From Lachnospiraceae bacterium (GTDB taxonomy: Bacteria > Bacillota > Clostridia > Lachnospirales > Lachnospiraceae), in the NCBI GenBank assembly GCA_017431345.1, contig JAFRLH010000083.1, positions 62,001-126,000 of the forward strand: 64,000 nucleotides of DNA, in the 5' to 3' direction. The notes under the pieces are model-generated. The model did not search any database and had not been told where the DNA came from. It saw nothing but the letters and a program-made list of their open reading frames with translations. The number at the start of each line of letters is the position of its first letter. Position 1 is the stretch's first letter. Shown here one piece after another: positions 8,701 to 17,258 of the stretch. A program made the position numbers and the translations under genes.

Positions 8701-9786
8701 TCAGGCAGCTTTCTTTTTCTTTTTCCCGAATATCAGCTTTCTGATATTCTTATCCCTCAAAAGGAAAACCGCGTGGAACGCCGGGACGACCGGGTGTATC
8801 CTTCCCTCCAGATACACTTTTCCGTAAGCAAGCGCCTCCAAAAAATCACCGTAGAGATAAAACTCTCCCCTGTCCGCATACCAGGGATACAGGGCGTACA
8901 TACTGCCCAGGATCTGTCCGGTCAATGCGGGGTCTCCTGTTCCGAAGGTAAGCTTTACACGGCACTTCCTGGGCAGGACATGCCGCAGGATCTTGAAGAC
9001 AGCCTGTTTGATCCGCCGCGCTGTCCTGTGTGTTGCCGGATCCAGCATGATATCCGTAACCTGATAAATCTTATCGAGAATTTCGTACATCCTGTCACGG
9101 ATGGTGTCGATCTTCTCCCAGACCGTCTGCCCGGGTTCGGCTGCAGCCGCTTCCTTTGCTTTCGCTCTCTCCTCTTTCTTTCTGCGTTTTGCCATCTCTT
9201 TTGCAGACGGCTGCGCCGGTCCCGCCTCCTGATCTGTATCATCAAAGACAATATCGGCTTCGGGTGCAGAAAGCTCTTCTTTTTCCGGTCCCTGTTCGGC
9301 GGCTGGTTCCTCCTGTACCGCGGGCCCTTCCTGCGCCGCAGTTCCTTCGGCTGACTGTGTTTCCGCTGTACTTTCAGGGGCTGCGGTATCCTGCGCCGGG
9401 ACATTCTCCGTACCGTCTTCAGCGCTTTCCTGAACAGCCTCCGTTTCAGCTTCCGCGCCGGCAGGAGTCTCTGCCGCTTCCGCCTGGTCTTTCTTAAGAT
9501 CAAAGATCTCCTCTTTCCCCGACATCAGCACTTTTCCGAAGATCTTGACAGCCCAGGACAGCGTCCCCTCGTTAAAACAGGCTTTCACTTTAACGATCTT
9601 CAGCAGCGCGCACACTCTCACCTTGGCATGCAGGCTTTCAAGGCCTTTGCGGCTGTCTGCACCGGCGGCTGTTTCATACCGGATCGGCAGTACCAGCACC
9701 AGGATCACCAATGCAAGTATCACGAGCAGCAGGATCAGGATGATCTTAAGGATTGTAAGCAGGACCGTTATAACAATTCCGGCCAT
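8701..9786 (-). CDS. DUF2953 domain membrane protein (YtfI type)
   Basis: A 361-residue protein. One N-terminal transmembrane segment (about 1-33, LILLLVILALVILVLVLPIRY) precedes a short folded part (VHAKVRVCALLKIVKVKACF-like), then a low-complexity region from about residue 100 to 215 rich in Glu, Ala, Pro and Gln, then the conserved DUF2953 half with VTDIMLDPATHRTARR and LTFGTGDPALTGQILG. DUF2953 members pair with GerW, and a role in spore envelope function is inferred from that context. The TAATG overlap with the gene before it indicates coupled translation. The acidic insert is longer than in the short Bacillus homologue. Confidence 0.85.
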   Translation of the reverse strand: MAGIVITVLLTILKIILILLLVILALVILVLVLPIRYETAAGADSRKGLESLHAKVRVCALLKIVKVKACFNEGTLSWAVKIFGKVLMSGKEEIFDLKKDQAEAAETPAGAEAETEAVQESAEDGTENVPAQDTAAPESTAETQSAEGTAAQEGPAVQEEPAAEQGPEKEELSAPEADIVFDDTDQEAGPAQPSAKEMAKRRKKEERAKAKEAAAAEPGQTVWEKIDTIRDRMYEILDKIYQVTDIMLDPATHRTARRIKQAVFKILRHVLPRKCRVKLTFGTGDPALTGQILGSMYALYPWYADRGEFYLYGDFLEALAYGKVYLEGRIHPVVPAFHAVFLLRDKNIRKLIFGKKKKKAA

Positions 9787-10127
9787 TATAACATTCTCAT
9801 CCCCTCTCTTTCCGCTTTGTCAAGAAGGAAATCCCTGATCCTTCCGCCAAAGCCTGCAGCGACACTTTCTTCCGTTATCTTTCCGATCAGGTTCAGCGCG
9901 TCATTCTTTCCGGCGGCCAGCCCAACGATCAGCCGCTCCTCCCTGTCCGGAACATAGCGGGACAGGAACATCTCACCATGCATGATATCCAGCTGTTCAT
10001 GAGGCTCCGGCGCAATGCTGATCACATAGCATTCAAAATCGGATTTTCCCTTTTTCAGGCCTCTGATAAATTTACCGTACAGATCCTTCGCGGCTTCGCC
10101 GACATAATAGAACTTCAGGAATTTCAT
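9786..10127 (-). CDS. Conserved-looking hypothetical protein in the cinA-gerW operon
   Basis: A 113-residue soluble protein that I cannot assign to a named family. It starts [20 protein letters not shown] and contains a central [23 protein letters not shown] and a Gly/Ala-rich [19 protein letters not shown] stretch. There are no membrane segments, signal peptide or cysteine clusters apart from one Cys. It is real: its ATG overlaps the cinA stop (ATGA) and its stop overlaps the DUF2953 start (TAATG), so it is locked between two known genes. A sporulation or envelope role is possible by association only. Confidence 0.85.
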   Translation of the reverse strand: MKFLKFYYVGEAAKDLYGKFIRGLKKGKSDFECYVISIAPEPHEQLDIMHGEMFLSRYVPDREERLIVGLAAGKNDALNLIGKITEESVAAGFGGRIRDFLLDKAEREGMRML

Positions 10128-10603
10128 ACGGTCCCCTCCAGCACGGATAAAGCAAGCTTTATCGATTCGTTTACGGAAGCCTCCCGGATCCCGGCGCGGC
10201 TGCCCGTAAATCTGTTTTCCTTTACATATACTTTCCCGCGGTATGCACAGCCCAGGTAAACAAGACCGACCGGTTTTTCGGCCGTGCCTCCGTCCGGTCC
10301 GGCAATACCGGTAGACGATAACGCGAGATCAGCCGAGGCGGATGACAGCGCGCCTGCTGCCATTTCTTCCGCTGTCTGCGGGCTGACGGCGCCAAAGGCA
10401 TCCAATGTCTCCTTTTTTACGCCCAGCAGGCGCATCTTCGCTTCATTGGAATAAGTCACAAGGCCCTGGTTCAGGACATAAGAAGCACCGGGAACGTCAA
10501 CGATCCGGCCGGCGATCATGCCTCCTGTGCATGATTCGGCGGTGGTGACGGTAAGACCGTGCTCCCTGAGGAGCCTGACAAGTTTTTCTTCCGGATGTTC
10601 CAT
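10124..10603 (-). CDS. pncC: CinA C-terminal family nicotinamide-nucleotide amidohydrolase
   Basis: A 159-residue stand-alone CinA C-terminal (PncC) domain. Signatures are [22 protein letters not shown], with the catalytic-region Ser/Lys equivalents, and [21 protein letters not shown]. It deamidates nicotinamide mononucleotide for NAD recycling. The N-terminal molybdopterin-like domain of full CinA is absent, as in many Clostridia. A ribosome site (AAAGGG) precedes ATG 10603. It lies after pgsA, separated by a palindromic repeat; in many Firmicutes pgsA-cinA-recA are adjacent, but here recA does not follow. Confidence 0.95.
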   Translation of the reverse strand: MEHPEEKLVRLLREHGLTVTTAESCTGGMIAGRIVDVPGASYVLNQGLVTYSNEAKMRLLGVKKETLDAFGAVSPQTAEEMAAGALSSASADLALSSTGIAGPDGGTAEKPVGLVYLGCAYRGKVYVKENRFTGSRAGIREASVNESIKLALSVLEGTV

Positions 10604-10624
10604 AGAATCCCTTTCAGCGTATAA

Positions 10625-10706
10625 CCTCTCCCGGCGCTGCCGCGCCGCCTGCGCTCTCAGAAGCCCACTCCTTTAGGAGAGGGTGCCCCGTCAGGGGCGG
10701 GAGAGG
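10625..10706 (-). repeat. 82-bp imperfect palindromic repeat-like element in the pgsA-cinA gap
   Basis: The element is bounded by inverted ends cctctccc and gggagagg and contains internal palindromes (ggcgctgccgcgcc, ctcctttaggag, gccccgtcaggggc). It fills almost the whole intergenic gap and its last base touches the pgsA stop codon. The layout resembles the short GC-rich dispersed palindromic repeats common in gut Clostridia, but only one copy lies in this window, so the repeat status is inferred. It has no T run, so it is not a standard terminator. Transcribed, it would fold into a branched hairpin in the operon message. Confidence 0.6.
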
Positions 10707-11246
10707 TCATTCCTGTTCCGCCAGGACATGCCTGTTCTTTACGATATAATCCACGAGCGACCACAGTGTCATAATGGTCGCTGCCCAGATCAGGATCAGC
10801 TCCAGCATATGCCATGCGGGCATATCAAGATGGATCAGAAGCGCGACCGTCATCACCATCTGGATCACAGTCTTGATCTTCCCGAGCCATCCGGCGGCGA
10901 TCACGATCCCGCGTTCCGCGGCAATAAGCCGGAATCCGCTGATCACAAATTCTCTTCCGATCAGGATGACAACAGCCCATGCAGGGATCCTGCCGATGGC
11001 CGTAAGACAGATGGCCGCGGATCCGACCAGCAGCTTGTCCGCCAGCGGATCCATAAATTTCCCGAAATTCGTCACCAGATTATATTTCCTGGCAATGTGC
11101 CCGTCCAGGTAATCCGTAAAACTGGCAGCCAGAAAAAGCACCAGCGCGATGATATCCCCGGTCACACCGAAGTCTCCCAGCAGGAAAAGGACGAACGGAG
11201 GAACCATCAGGACCCGCATCAGCGTCAGTTTATTAGGCAGATTCAT
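10707..11246 (-). CDS. pgsA: CDP-diacylglycerol--glycerol-3-phosphate 3-phosphatidyltransferase
   Basis: A 179-residue integral membrane enzyme that makes phosphatidylglycerol phosphate. I start at ATG 11246 (MNLPNKLTLMR, the standard PgsA N terminus), which has AGGAGGAG just upstream, rather than at 11267. The CDP-alcohol phosphotransferase motif D-(x)2-DG-(x)2-AR-(x)8-G-(x)3-D-(x)3-D is present as SFTDYLDGHIAR...TNFGKFMDPLADKL. About five hydrophobic helices follow. The start overlaps the rimO stop by four bases (ATGA). Confidence 0.96.
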   Translation of the reverse strand: MNLPNKLTLMRVLMVPPFVLFLLGDFGVTGDIIALVLFLAASFTDYLDGHIARKYNLVTNFGKFMDPLADKLLVGSAAICLTAIGRIPAWAVVILIGREFVISGFRLIAAERGIVIAAGWLGKIKTVIQMVMTVALLIHLDMPAWHMLELILIWAATIMTLWSLVDYIVKNRHVLAEQE

Positions 11247-12595
11247 GAAAACTCCTCCTGAAGGCACATGTCTTCCCCGACCAGATCATACTCTCTGGCG
11301 CCGGTCACACGCGCTCTTGCAAAATCTCCGCTCATATAGGAAGAGATCTCCGACTTCATGAAAAGATATCCGTCCACGTCCGGCGCATCCATGTATGTCC
11401 TGCATACATAAACGCCTTCGTCCGGGAGACTTCCTTCCACGATCACGTCATATTCTTTTCCGATCTTCGCTTCAGCGCGTTCAAATGCGATCTCCTGCTG
11501 CAGTTCCATGACCTCGTCCCGTCTGGCTTCTTTTACCTCCTCCGGGACCTGGCCGTCCATCTCCGCCGCAGGCGTATCTTCTTCTCTGGAATAGGCGAAC
11601 ACGCCCAGTCTGTCAAATTCCGTTTCGTTCACGAAATCCATCAGGATCTCATGATCCTCTTCCGTTTCCGTCGGGAATCCGGATATGAAGGTCGTCCTCA
11701 GTGCGATATCCGGGATCTCTTTACGAAGCCTGGCGATCATTGCCTTGATATCCGCAAGTGTTGTCCTGCGGCCCATTTTCTTCAGAATACGGTCGGAAGC
11801 ATGCTGGATCGGAATATCCAGATAATGACAGACCTTCGGATTCGTCCGGATCTCTTCGATCAGCTCATCCGTGATCTCTTCCGGATAGCAGTACTGCAGT
11901 CTGATCCAGCGGATCCCGGAGATCTGCGACAGTCTGCGCAGCAGCTCCGGCAGCATCTTTTTCCCGTACAGATCCGTGCCGTACAGGGTCGTTTCCTGTG
12001 CGATCAGGATCAGCTCCGTCACCCCGCGCACCGCCATCCCTGCCGCTTCCGCAGTGAGCGTTTCCATCGGCACACTTCTGTAGGCGCCTCTGACTTTCGG
12101 AATGATGCAGTATGTGCAGTGTTTATCGCACCCTTCGGCGATCTTCAGATAAGCATAATGACCGCCCGTTGTCAGAATACGTCCGGAGATCTCCGGAACA
12201 GCATCCTGCGGATCGGCAATGATGCTTCCTTTATTTCCTTTTTCAAGTTCCTCTATCACGGAAATGATCTTCGGATACGATGCGGTGCCGATGACTGCGT
12301 CGACCTCCGGCATTTCCTTCAGGATCTCTTCTTTGTATCTTTCGGCAAGACACCCTGCGGCGATCAGGCCTTTCAGCTTCCCGGATTCTTTATACTGCGC
12401 CATCTCGAGGAGCGTGTTGATGCTCTCTTCCTTCGCATCCCCGATAAAGCAGCAGGTGTTTACAATAATATAATCCGCCTCCGCTTCATCCTGCGTCAGT
12501 TCATACCCTGCGCCGGCTGCGAGTCCGAGCATGACTTCCGAATCCACACGGTTCTTGTCACAGCCGAGGGAAACGAAGAACAGTTTCTCACTCAT
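11243..12595 (-). CDS. rimO: Ribosomal protein S12 methylthiotransferase RimO
   Basis: A radical SAM enzyme of 450 residues (start MSEKLFFVSLGCDKNRVDSE at 12595). The UPF0004 N-terminal domain holds three cysteines for the auxiliary cluster (GCDKN, NTCCF, AAGCLAERY). The radical SAM motif is CDKHCTYC in the middle of the protein, and a C-terminal TRAM domain ends it. The pattern SLGCDKNRVDSE distinguishes RimO from MiaB. It modifies an aspartate of ribosomal protein S12. The start lies inside the last codons of rpoZ (8-base overlap). Confidence 0.96.
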   Translation of the reverse strand: MSEKLFFVSLGCDKNRVDSEVMLGLAAGAGYELTQDEAEADYIIVNTCCFIGDAKEESINTLLEMAQYKESGKLKGLIAAGCLAERYKEEILKEMPEVDAVIGTASYPKIISVIEELEKGNKGSIIADPQDAVPEISGRILTTGGHYAYLKIAEGCDKHCTYCIIPKVRGAYRSVPMETLTAEAAGMAVRGVTELILIAQETTLYGTDLYGKKMLPELLRRLSQISGIRWIRLQYCYPEEITDELIEEIRTNPKVCHYLDIPIQHASDRILKKMGRRTTLADIKAMIARLRKEIPDIALRTTFISGFPTETEEDHEILMDFVNETEFDRLGVFAYSREEDTPAAEMDGQVPEEVKEARRDEVMELQQEIAFERAEAKIGKEYDVIVEGSLPDEGVYVCRTYMDAPDVDGYLFMKSEISSYMSGDFARARVTGAREYDLVGEDMCLQEEFS

Positions 12596-12929
12596 CAGCT
12601 TCCCCGCCTTCTGCGGGCGATTCCTCTTCTGCCAAAGGCTCCTCAGCTTCTTCCTCAAAGAACTCTTCTTCGGCAGACGCTTCCTCGTCCGCCAAGTCTT
12701 CTCCCTGTTTGACGATATGGATCTCGCCGTTCTTCAGTTCGTCCACCGCGATCGACAGCGGCTTCTCGATCTGGCCTTTATATTCTGTCTTGTCTGCTGC
12801 GACAAGCTGTCTGGCGCGTTTGGCAGTGCCGAGCACGATCGAATATCTGCTCGTGACCACCTTCTCTTCGCCCTGCTTTACATCTTTATTTACAATATCC
12901 ATTAATTCAAAATAAGACGGATGTATCAT
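12588..12929 (-). CDS. rpoZ: RNA polymerase omega subunit with long acidic tail
   Basis: A 113-residue omega subunit. The N-terminal two thirds carry the family pattern HPSYFELM...SRYSIVLGTAKRARQLV and the following KPLSIAVDEL. From about residue 80 the rest is almost only Glu, Ala and Asp with a few Pro, an acidic tail beyond the usual omega fold. Omega stabilises the beta-prime subunit. It sits in the usual Gram-positive gmk-rpoZ pair. A good ribosome site (AGGAGG-like, near 12936-12943) supports ATG 12929. Confidence 0.93.
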   Translation of the reverse strand: MIHPSYFELMDIVNKDVKQGEEKVVTSRYSIVLGTAKRARQLVAADKTEYKGQIEKPLSIAVDELKNGEIHIVKQGEDLADEEASAEEEFFEEEAEEPLAEEESPAEGGEADE

Positions 12930-12991
12930 ATTTTCCTCCTGAAAATCACTCTCTGTATTTACTGTTCATTCACTGCACCGATCATGGCAGC

Positions 12992-13672
12992 TTACTCGAT
13001 CTCGCCCTCTTCCGGTCCGCGAAGATCTTCCAGGATCCTCTTCAGTCCGGATTTGATCGGCGGGATCAGCTGCAGATTTTTCTCGTAGAATTTTCTGTCA
13101 AGCTGTGGATCATCAACGATCGCCAGAAATTCTTCAACTGCCAGATCCAGATCATCATTTACGAGAATGCAGTTATATTTGTCAGCCTGATCAGCCTCCG
13201 TGATCGCCTGATTGATCCTCTTGATGATGCTCTCTTCTGTCTCAGTCCCTCTGCCGGTCAGACGCGCATACAGCGCTTCTGCACTGGGCGGAATAATAAA
13301 GATCAGCCTTGCGCGCTCATCGTTCGCATCGATCGCAAAAGCACCCCTGTAGTCGACATCCAGCACCACATTTTTCCCGGTGCTGATCAGTTCGTCCACA
13401 TAGTCCCTGAGGGTACCGTAATAATTGCCCGAATACTCGGCGTATTCCAGGAACTTTCCGTCGGCGATCCGCTGCTCAAAATCCTCCCGGCTGAGGAAGA
13501 AATACTGTACGCCGTGCTCTTCGCCTTCCCTGGGTGCTCGCGTAGTCGCCGAAACGGAAAAAGCGAAATCATCCCTGGCCTGCATGGCCCTGCCGATAAT
13601 GGTCCCCTTGCCGACGCCCGAGAACCCGGATACCACAATAAGTTCGCCTGTCTTTTCTGCTTTCTTACTCAA
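12992..13672 (-). CDS. gmk: Guanylate kinase
   Basis: A 226-residue enzyme that converts GMP and ATP to GDP and ADP. The P-loop is GFSGVGKGT near residues 18-26 (Phe replaces the more usual Pro), followed by the GMP-binding SVSATTRAPREGEEHGVQY and the lid LTGRGTETEESI. A C-terminal extension of about 20 residues ends in acidic residues. The start overlaps the yicC stop by eight bases, leaving no place for the remA (DUF370) gene that often lies between them. Confidence 0.97.
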   Translation of the reverse strand: MSKKAEKTGELIVVSGFSGVGKGTIIGRAMQARDDFAFSVSATTRAPREGEEHGVQYFFLSREDFEQRIADGKFLEYAEYSGNYYGTLRDYVDELISTGKNVVLDVDYRGAFAIDANDERARLIFIIPPSAEALYARLTGRGTETEESIIKRINQAITEADQADKYNCILVNDDLDLAVEEFLAIVDDPQLDRKFYEKNLQLIPPIKSGLKRILEDLRGPEEGEIE

Positions 13673-14549
13673 TGTTCTGTACCTGCTCCCTGATCTTCTC
13701 TATCTCACCTTTTAAGTGGATCGCGGTGGCGGAGATGTCCATGTTATTGCATTTTGAAAGGATCGTATTGGCTTCCCGGTTCATTTCCTGGGCAATGAAA
13801 TCAAGCTTCCTGCCGATACCCTGGGAATCTCCCGTCTCCAGCGTATTCCGCATGCTTTTGATATGCGAAGACAGACGCACGGTCTCTTCATCCACACAGG
13901 TCTTGTCCGCAAATACGGCCGCTTCTGTCAGAAGCCTTGCCTCATCCACGGGAGTCCCTTCCAGGACTTCCCTCATCCTCTCGGTCAGTTTATTTCTGTA
14001 TTCCTTTACGATCTCAGGCGAAAGCGCTTCGATCGCGGCAACTTCCTTTTCCATGCCCGCAAGTTTGCCAAGGATATCCTTTTTCAGCCGCTCGCCCTCG
14101 ACTTCACGCTGGGCGACGAACTGCGCTCCGGCTTCCTCAAGGGTCTTCCTGATGAGCGGCCAGAGTTCATCCATATCCTCATCCTTTTTTTCGATCGTAA
14201 AGATATCGGGAAACGAAGCGAGCTTTGACACTGTGATATCATTCTCAATTCCGAGTTTTTCGCTCATCTCCTGCATGAAGCCGTAGTAGCCTTCCGCCAG
14301 GGATGCATTGTATCTGACTTCCTCGGAATCATTTTCAAACGAATCACAGGTTATGAAAAGATCCACCTTGCCTCTGGAGGCGATTGTCTTGACCCAGTTC
14401 CTGATCTCTGCTTCAAAGGAATTGAGGCGTCTGGGCATCCTGATGCCGGGTTCCAGATACCGGTGGTTTACGGATTTGATCTCTGCTGCAATTCTGACGT
14501 TCTCGTCCAGGTATTCACTCCTGCCGAAACCTGTCATGCTCTTTACCAT
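13665..14549 (-). CDS. YicC family endoribonuclease
   Basis: A 294-residue protein. I start at ATG 14549 (MVKSMTGFGRSEY), the near-invariant YicC N terminus, with GGGAGAG upstream, rather than at 14597. The YicC-N half contains EIKSVNHRYLEPGIRMPR, and the DUF1732 C-terminal half ends GRKLDFIAQEMNREANTILSK, the most conserved YicC motif, followed by KGEIEKIREQVQNIE. E. coli YicC is an RNase acting on certain small-RNA targets; in Firmicutes the role is less clear. It is the first gene of the long leftward operon. Confidence 0.95.
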   Translation of the reverse strand: MVKSMTGFGRSEYLDENVRIAAEIKSVNHRYLEPGIRMPRRLNSFEAEIRNWVKTIASRGKVDLFITCDSFENDSEEVRYNASLAEGYYGFMQEMSEKLGIENDITVSKLASFPDIFTIEKKDEDMDELWPLIRKTLEEAGAQFVAQREVEGERLKKDILGKLAGMEKEVAAIEALSPEIVKEYRNKLTERMREVLEGTPVDEARLLTEAAVFADKTCVDEETVRLSSHIKSMRNTLETGDSQGIGRKLDFIAQEMNREANTILSKCNNMDISATAIHLKGEIEKIREQVQNIE

Positions 14550-14606
14550 AAGAATACTCTCCCGGGCCAGCAACATTTTCGTCTGTTGACTGGACATAGC
14601 AATTTA

Positions 14607-14635
14607 ATTATAATTCATTTGATATTCTGATGCAA
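14607..14635 (-). promoter_or_regulatory. Strong promoter for the yicC-gmk-rpoZ operon
   Basis: On the minus strand TTGCAT (14635-14630), a 17-base spacer and a consensus TATAAT (14612-14607), about 58 bases before the YicC ATG. It lies in the divergent gap with rqcH. Confidence 0.8.
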
Positions 14636-14713
14636 GCAATAAAACAATGCATTCAGGTCTTGTCCGCAAGTCCCCCGCGGGATCTTCCGGGCGGTACGAA
14701 AGAGGAATCGATC

Positions 14714-16471
14714 ATGGCTTTAGACGGAATGACAGTCGCGTGCCTTGCGCATGATATAAATACCAGGCTTTCCGGCGGGCGGATCAGCAGGATCGCCCAG
14801 ACTGAAAGCGACGAACTGATACTGACCGTGAAGGGAAAGGACGGGCAATGCAGACTGCTCATGTCCGCGAATGCTTCTCTTCCGCTGCTGTATTTTACAG
14901 ATAAAAACAAACAGTCCCCTGCGCAGGCTCCGGGTTTCTGCATGCTGCTCCGGAAGCATATCGGGAACGGCAGGATCAGCGAAGTCACCCAGCCCGGACT
15001 GGAACGCGTAGTGAGGCTCAAAGTCGAGCATCTGAACGAGATGGGCGACCCGGCGGTGAAATATCTGATCATCGAGCTGATGGGAAAATATTCCAATATC
15101 ATCTTTACGGATGAAAATGATATGATCCTGGATTCGATCAAACACATTTCCGGGAACATCAGTTCCGTCAGGGAAGTGCTGCCCGGCCGGACTTATTTTA
15201 TCCCGGACACCCGGCACAAGCTCGATCCGCTCAGCATTTCCGAGATCGATTTTTTTAATATCGTCGAGGCAAAACCGCTGCCCGCTGCGAAAGCGCTGAC
15301 CTCCTCTCTCACCGGCATCAGCCCGCTGATGGGGCAGGAACTTTCCGAACGCGCCGGAATTGACGGCGACCGGCCGATCAATACTTTGTCTGTCGGGGAT
15401 AAACGAAAGCTGTATGATGCATTTACTGCCTGCATGAACGATATAAAGGAACATCATTTTGCCCCCTGCATGATCTATCGAAAGGGGGAACCGGTGGAAT
15501 ACGCCGCATTTCCTCTTAATATCTTTGCAGACTGCGAGACCAGAGCAGTGCCCTCTATCAGCGCCGCCATGGAATCCTTCTATGCGGAAAAGAACGTGAT
15601 CACGCGCGTGCGTCAGAAATCCCAGGATCTCCGGAAGATCCTGACGACCGTACTGGAACGCGATATCAAAAAATACGATCTGCAGAGGAAGCAGCTTGCC
15701 GACACCGAAAAGCGTGACAAATACCGCGTGCGCGGCGAACTGATCCAGGCCTTCGGCTGGCAGGCTGAGCCCGGTGCTTCGCGCATGACTGCGCAGAACT
15801 ACTATGACAATGATAAAGAGATCGTGATCCCTCTTGATCCCGCATTGACGGTCAGTGAGAACGCCGCGAAATGCTTTGAGAAGTACAATAAACTCAAGCG
15901 GACGAACGAGGCACTGTCCCAGCTCGTAAAAGAGACTGCCGATGAGATCGAACATCTCCGGTCGCTGCAGGTCGCACTCGACATAGCCCAGGATGAAGGC
16001 GACCTGGCGCAGATCAAATCCGAGATGCAGCTGGCGGGCTATGTAAGAAAGCGCGGGCCGCAGGGAAAAGGCGGCAGGCAGAAAAAAGAACCGAAGAGCA
16101 GGCCGCTGCATTTTCTGTCTTCCGACGGATTCCATATCTATGTCGGAAAGAACAATATCCAGAACGAGGAGCTCACCTTCTCCCTGGCCAACGGCGGGGA
16201 CTGGTGGTTCCATGCAAAAGGGATTCCCGGTTCCCATGTGATCGTTAAGACAGAGGGAAAAGAGCTGCCGGACAGGGTGTTCGAGGAAGCCGGAGCGCTT
16301 GCGGCAGCGTATTCTTCCGAACGGAATGCAGAGAAAGTCGAGATCGATTATATCGAACGGAAACATGTGAAGAAAACGCCCGGCGGCAAACCGGGATTCG
16401 TGATCTACCATACGAATTATTCCCTGATCGCTGAGCCCGCACGGGCAAAGGAACTGCAGCAGCTCGATTGA
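14714..16471 (+). CDS. rqcH: Rqc2/RqcH-type NFACT protein (ribosome quality control)
   Basis: A 585-residue NFACT family protein (also annotated fibronectin-binding protein FbpA). ATG 14714 gives the classical MALDGMTVACLAHDIN start with AGAGGAA upstream. The NFACT-N domain (about 1-270) is followed by coiled-coil helices (about 300-440) and a C-terminal NFACT-R domain with GGDWWFHAKGIPGSHVI near residue 495. In Bacillus RqcH recruits tRNA-Ala to stalled 50S subunits to add poly-alanine degradation tails. It stands alone between a divergent operon and a terminator. Confidence 0.95.
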   Translation: MALDGMTVACLAHDINTRLSGGRISRIAQTESDELILTVKGKDGQCRLLMSANASLPLLYFTDKNKQSPAQAPGFCMLLRKHIGNGRISEVTQPGLERVVRLKVEHLNEMGDPAVKYLIIELMGKYSNIIFTDENDMILDSIKHISGNISSVREVLPGRTYFIPDTRHKLDPLSISEIDFFNIVEAKPLPAAKALTSSLTGISPLMGQELSERAGIDGDRPINTLSVGDKRKLYDAFTACMNDIKEHHFAPCMIYRKGEPVEYAAFPLNIFADCETRAVPSISAAMESFYAEKNVITRVRQKSQDLRKILTTVLERDIKKYDLQRKQLADTEKRDKYRVRGELIQAFGWQAEPGASRMTAQNYYDNDKEIVIPLDPALTVSENAAKCFEKYNKLKRTNEALSQLVKETADEIEHLRSLQVALDIAQDEGDLAQIKSEMQLAGYVRKRGPQGKGGRQKKEPKSRPLHFLSSDGFHIYVGKNNIQNEELTFSLANGGDWWFHAKGIPGSHVIVKTEGKELPDRVFEEAGALAAAYSSERNAEKVEIDYIERKHVKKTPGGKPGFVIYHTNYSLIAEPARAKELQQLD

Positions 16472-16495
16472 GCGTGTTTCTGTCCCAGACCACAC

Positions 16496-16525
16496 AAAAA
16501 AGCCATCCCGAAGGATGGCTTTTTT
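16496..16525. terminator. Bidirectional terminator between rqcH and trmO
   Basis: Six A, stem gccatcc / ggatggc with a 4-base loop, then six T. It works for both converging genes. Confidence 0.9.
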
Positions 16526-16527
16526 CT

Positions 16528-16557
16528 GTCATGCTGAGAGAACGCCCCTCTGGATGA
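16528..16557. repeat. Short GTCAT...ATGAC palindromic remnant
   Basis: The segment starts gtcatgctgag and ends ggatgac, placed between the terminator and the trmO stop. The start resembles the reverse complement of the element at 30911-30950 (gtcatcctgag), so both may be members or remnants of one dispersed palindrome family. With two divergent copies the call is tentative. Confidence 0.35.
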
Positions 16558-16559
16558 CA

Positions 16560-17258
16560 TTACAATTCCCGGCTTTTCTCTACGGAAATGACGTACAGTT
16601 CCTTCCCGTCCACGCGGAATTTCACCTCAAAATCCATAAAACTCATCCCGTAGACCCGTTCCGGATCTCTCTGGTACGGTGGTCTCGGATCTTCCGCCAG
16701 CGCTCCAAGCAGCGTCTCCCGCTTCTCTTCCGGGATCTTCTCCAGCAGATCATCCGGCACATTTACATGCACGCGGTAATCTATATTTTCACTGGTAAAT
16801 CCGGCATCCGCCTCCGGATGCGAATCCGCGCCCGGATGATAGGGTTTGATATCAATGATCGGCGTGCCGTTCATCATATCGGCGCCTTCCACGAAAAGCA
16901 CCGGTCCGACCAGCGGATCCATTTCCACCGAAAGCAGTCTTACACAGGACATCCCGATGCTGTTCGGCCGGAAAGGCGACCGGGTCGCGAAAACGCCCTT
17001 TCGGACATTTCCGCCCAGCCTCGGCGGACGCACGGTCGGCGACCAGCCGTCTCTCGTGTTCTCGGAGAACTGCCACAGCAGCCAGATGTGCGAATAACCA
17101 TCAAGGCCCCTGAATGCTTCAGGGACCCTGTATTCTTCTTCCATGACGATCCGGGAGACCGACGGGATCAGACCGCTCTGTCTGGGCACGCCGAATTTCT
17201 CGGGAAAGTCCGTCTCTATATACGCGATCGGATGGATCACGATCGTATTATTTTTCAT
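16560..17258 (-). CDS. trmO: tRNA (N6-threonylcarbamoyladenosine37-N6)-methyltransferase TrmO family
   Basis: A 232-residue protein with the YaeB/TrmO beta-barrel domain: IAYIETDFPEKFGVPRQSGL, YSHIWLLWQFSEN and FATRSPFRPNSIGMSCVRLL are the family signatures. TrmO uses S-adenosylmethionine to methylate t6A at position 37 of certain tRNAs. The C-terminal third (about 165-232) is the extra domain seen in full-length TrmO, including a DPRPPYQRDPERVYGM motif. The start lies inside the end of the phosphofructokinase gene (11-base overlap), so the two share a transcript. Confidence 0.93.
   Translation of the reverse strand: MKNNTIVIHPIAYIETDFPEKFGVPRQSGLIPSVSRIVMEEEYRVPEAFRGLDGYSHIWLLWQFSENTRDGWSPTVRPPRLGGNVRKGVFATRSPFRPNSIGMSCVRLLSVEMDPLVGPVLFVEGADMMNGTPIIDIKPYHPGADSHPEADAGFTSENIDYRVHVNVPDDLLEKIPEEKRETLLGALAEDPRPPYQRDPERVYGMSFMDFEVKFRVDGKELYVISVEKSREL

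Noticed and set aside
14720-16495. 591-codon minus-strand frame opposite rqcH
   Set aside because: It mirrors the NFACT gene on the other strand; its composition (Phe, Arg, His, Ile rich) is that of an antisense shadow.
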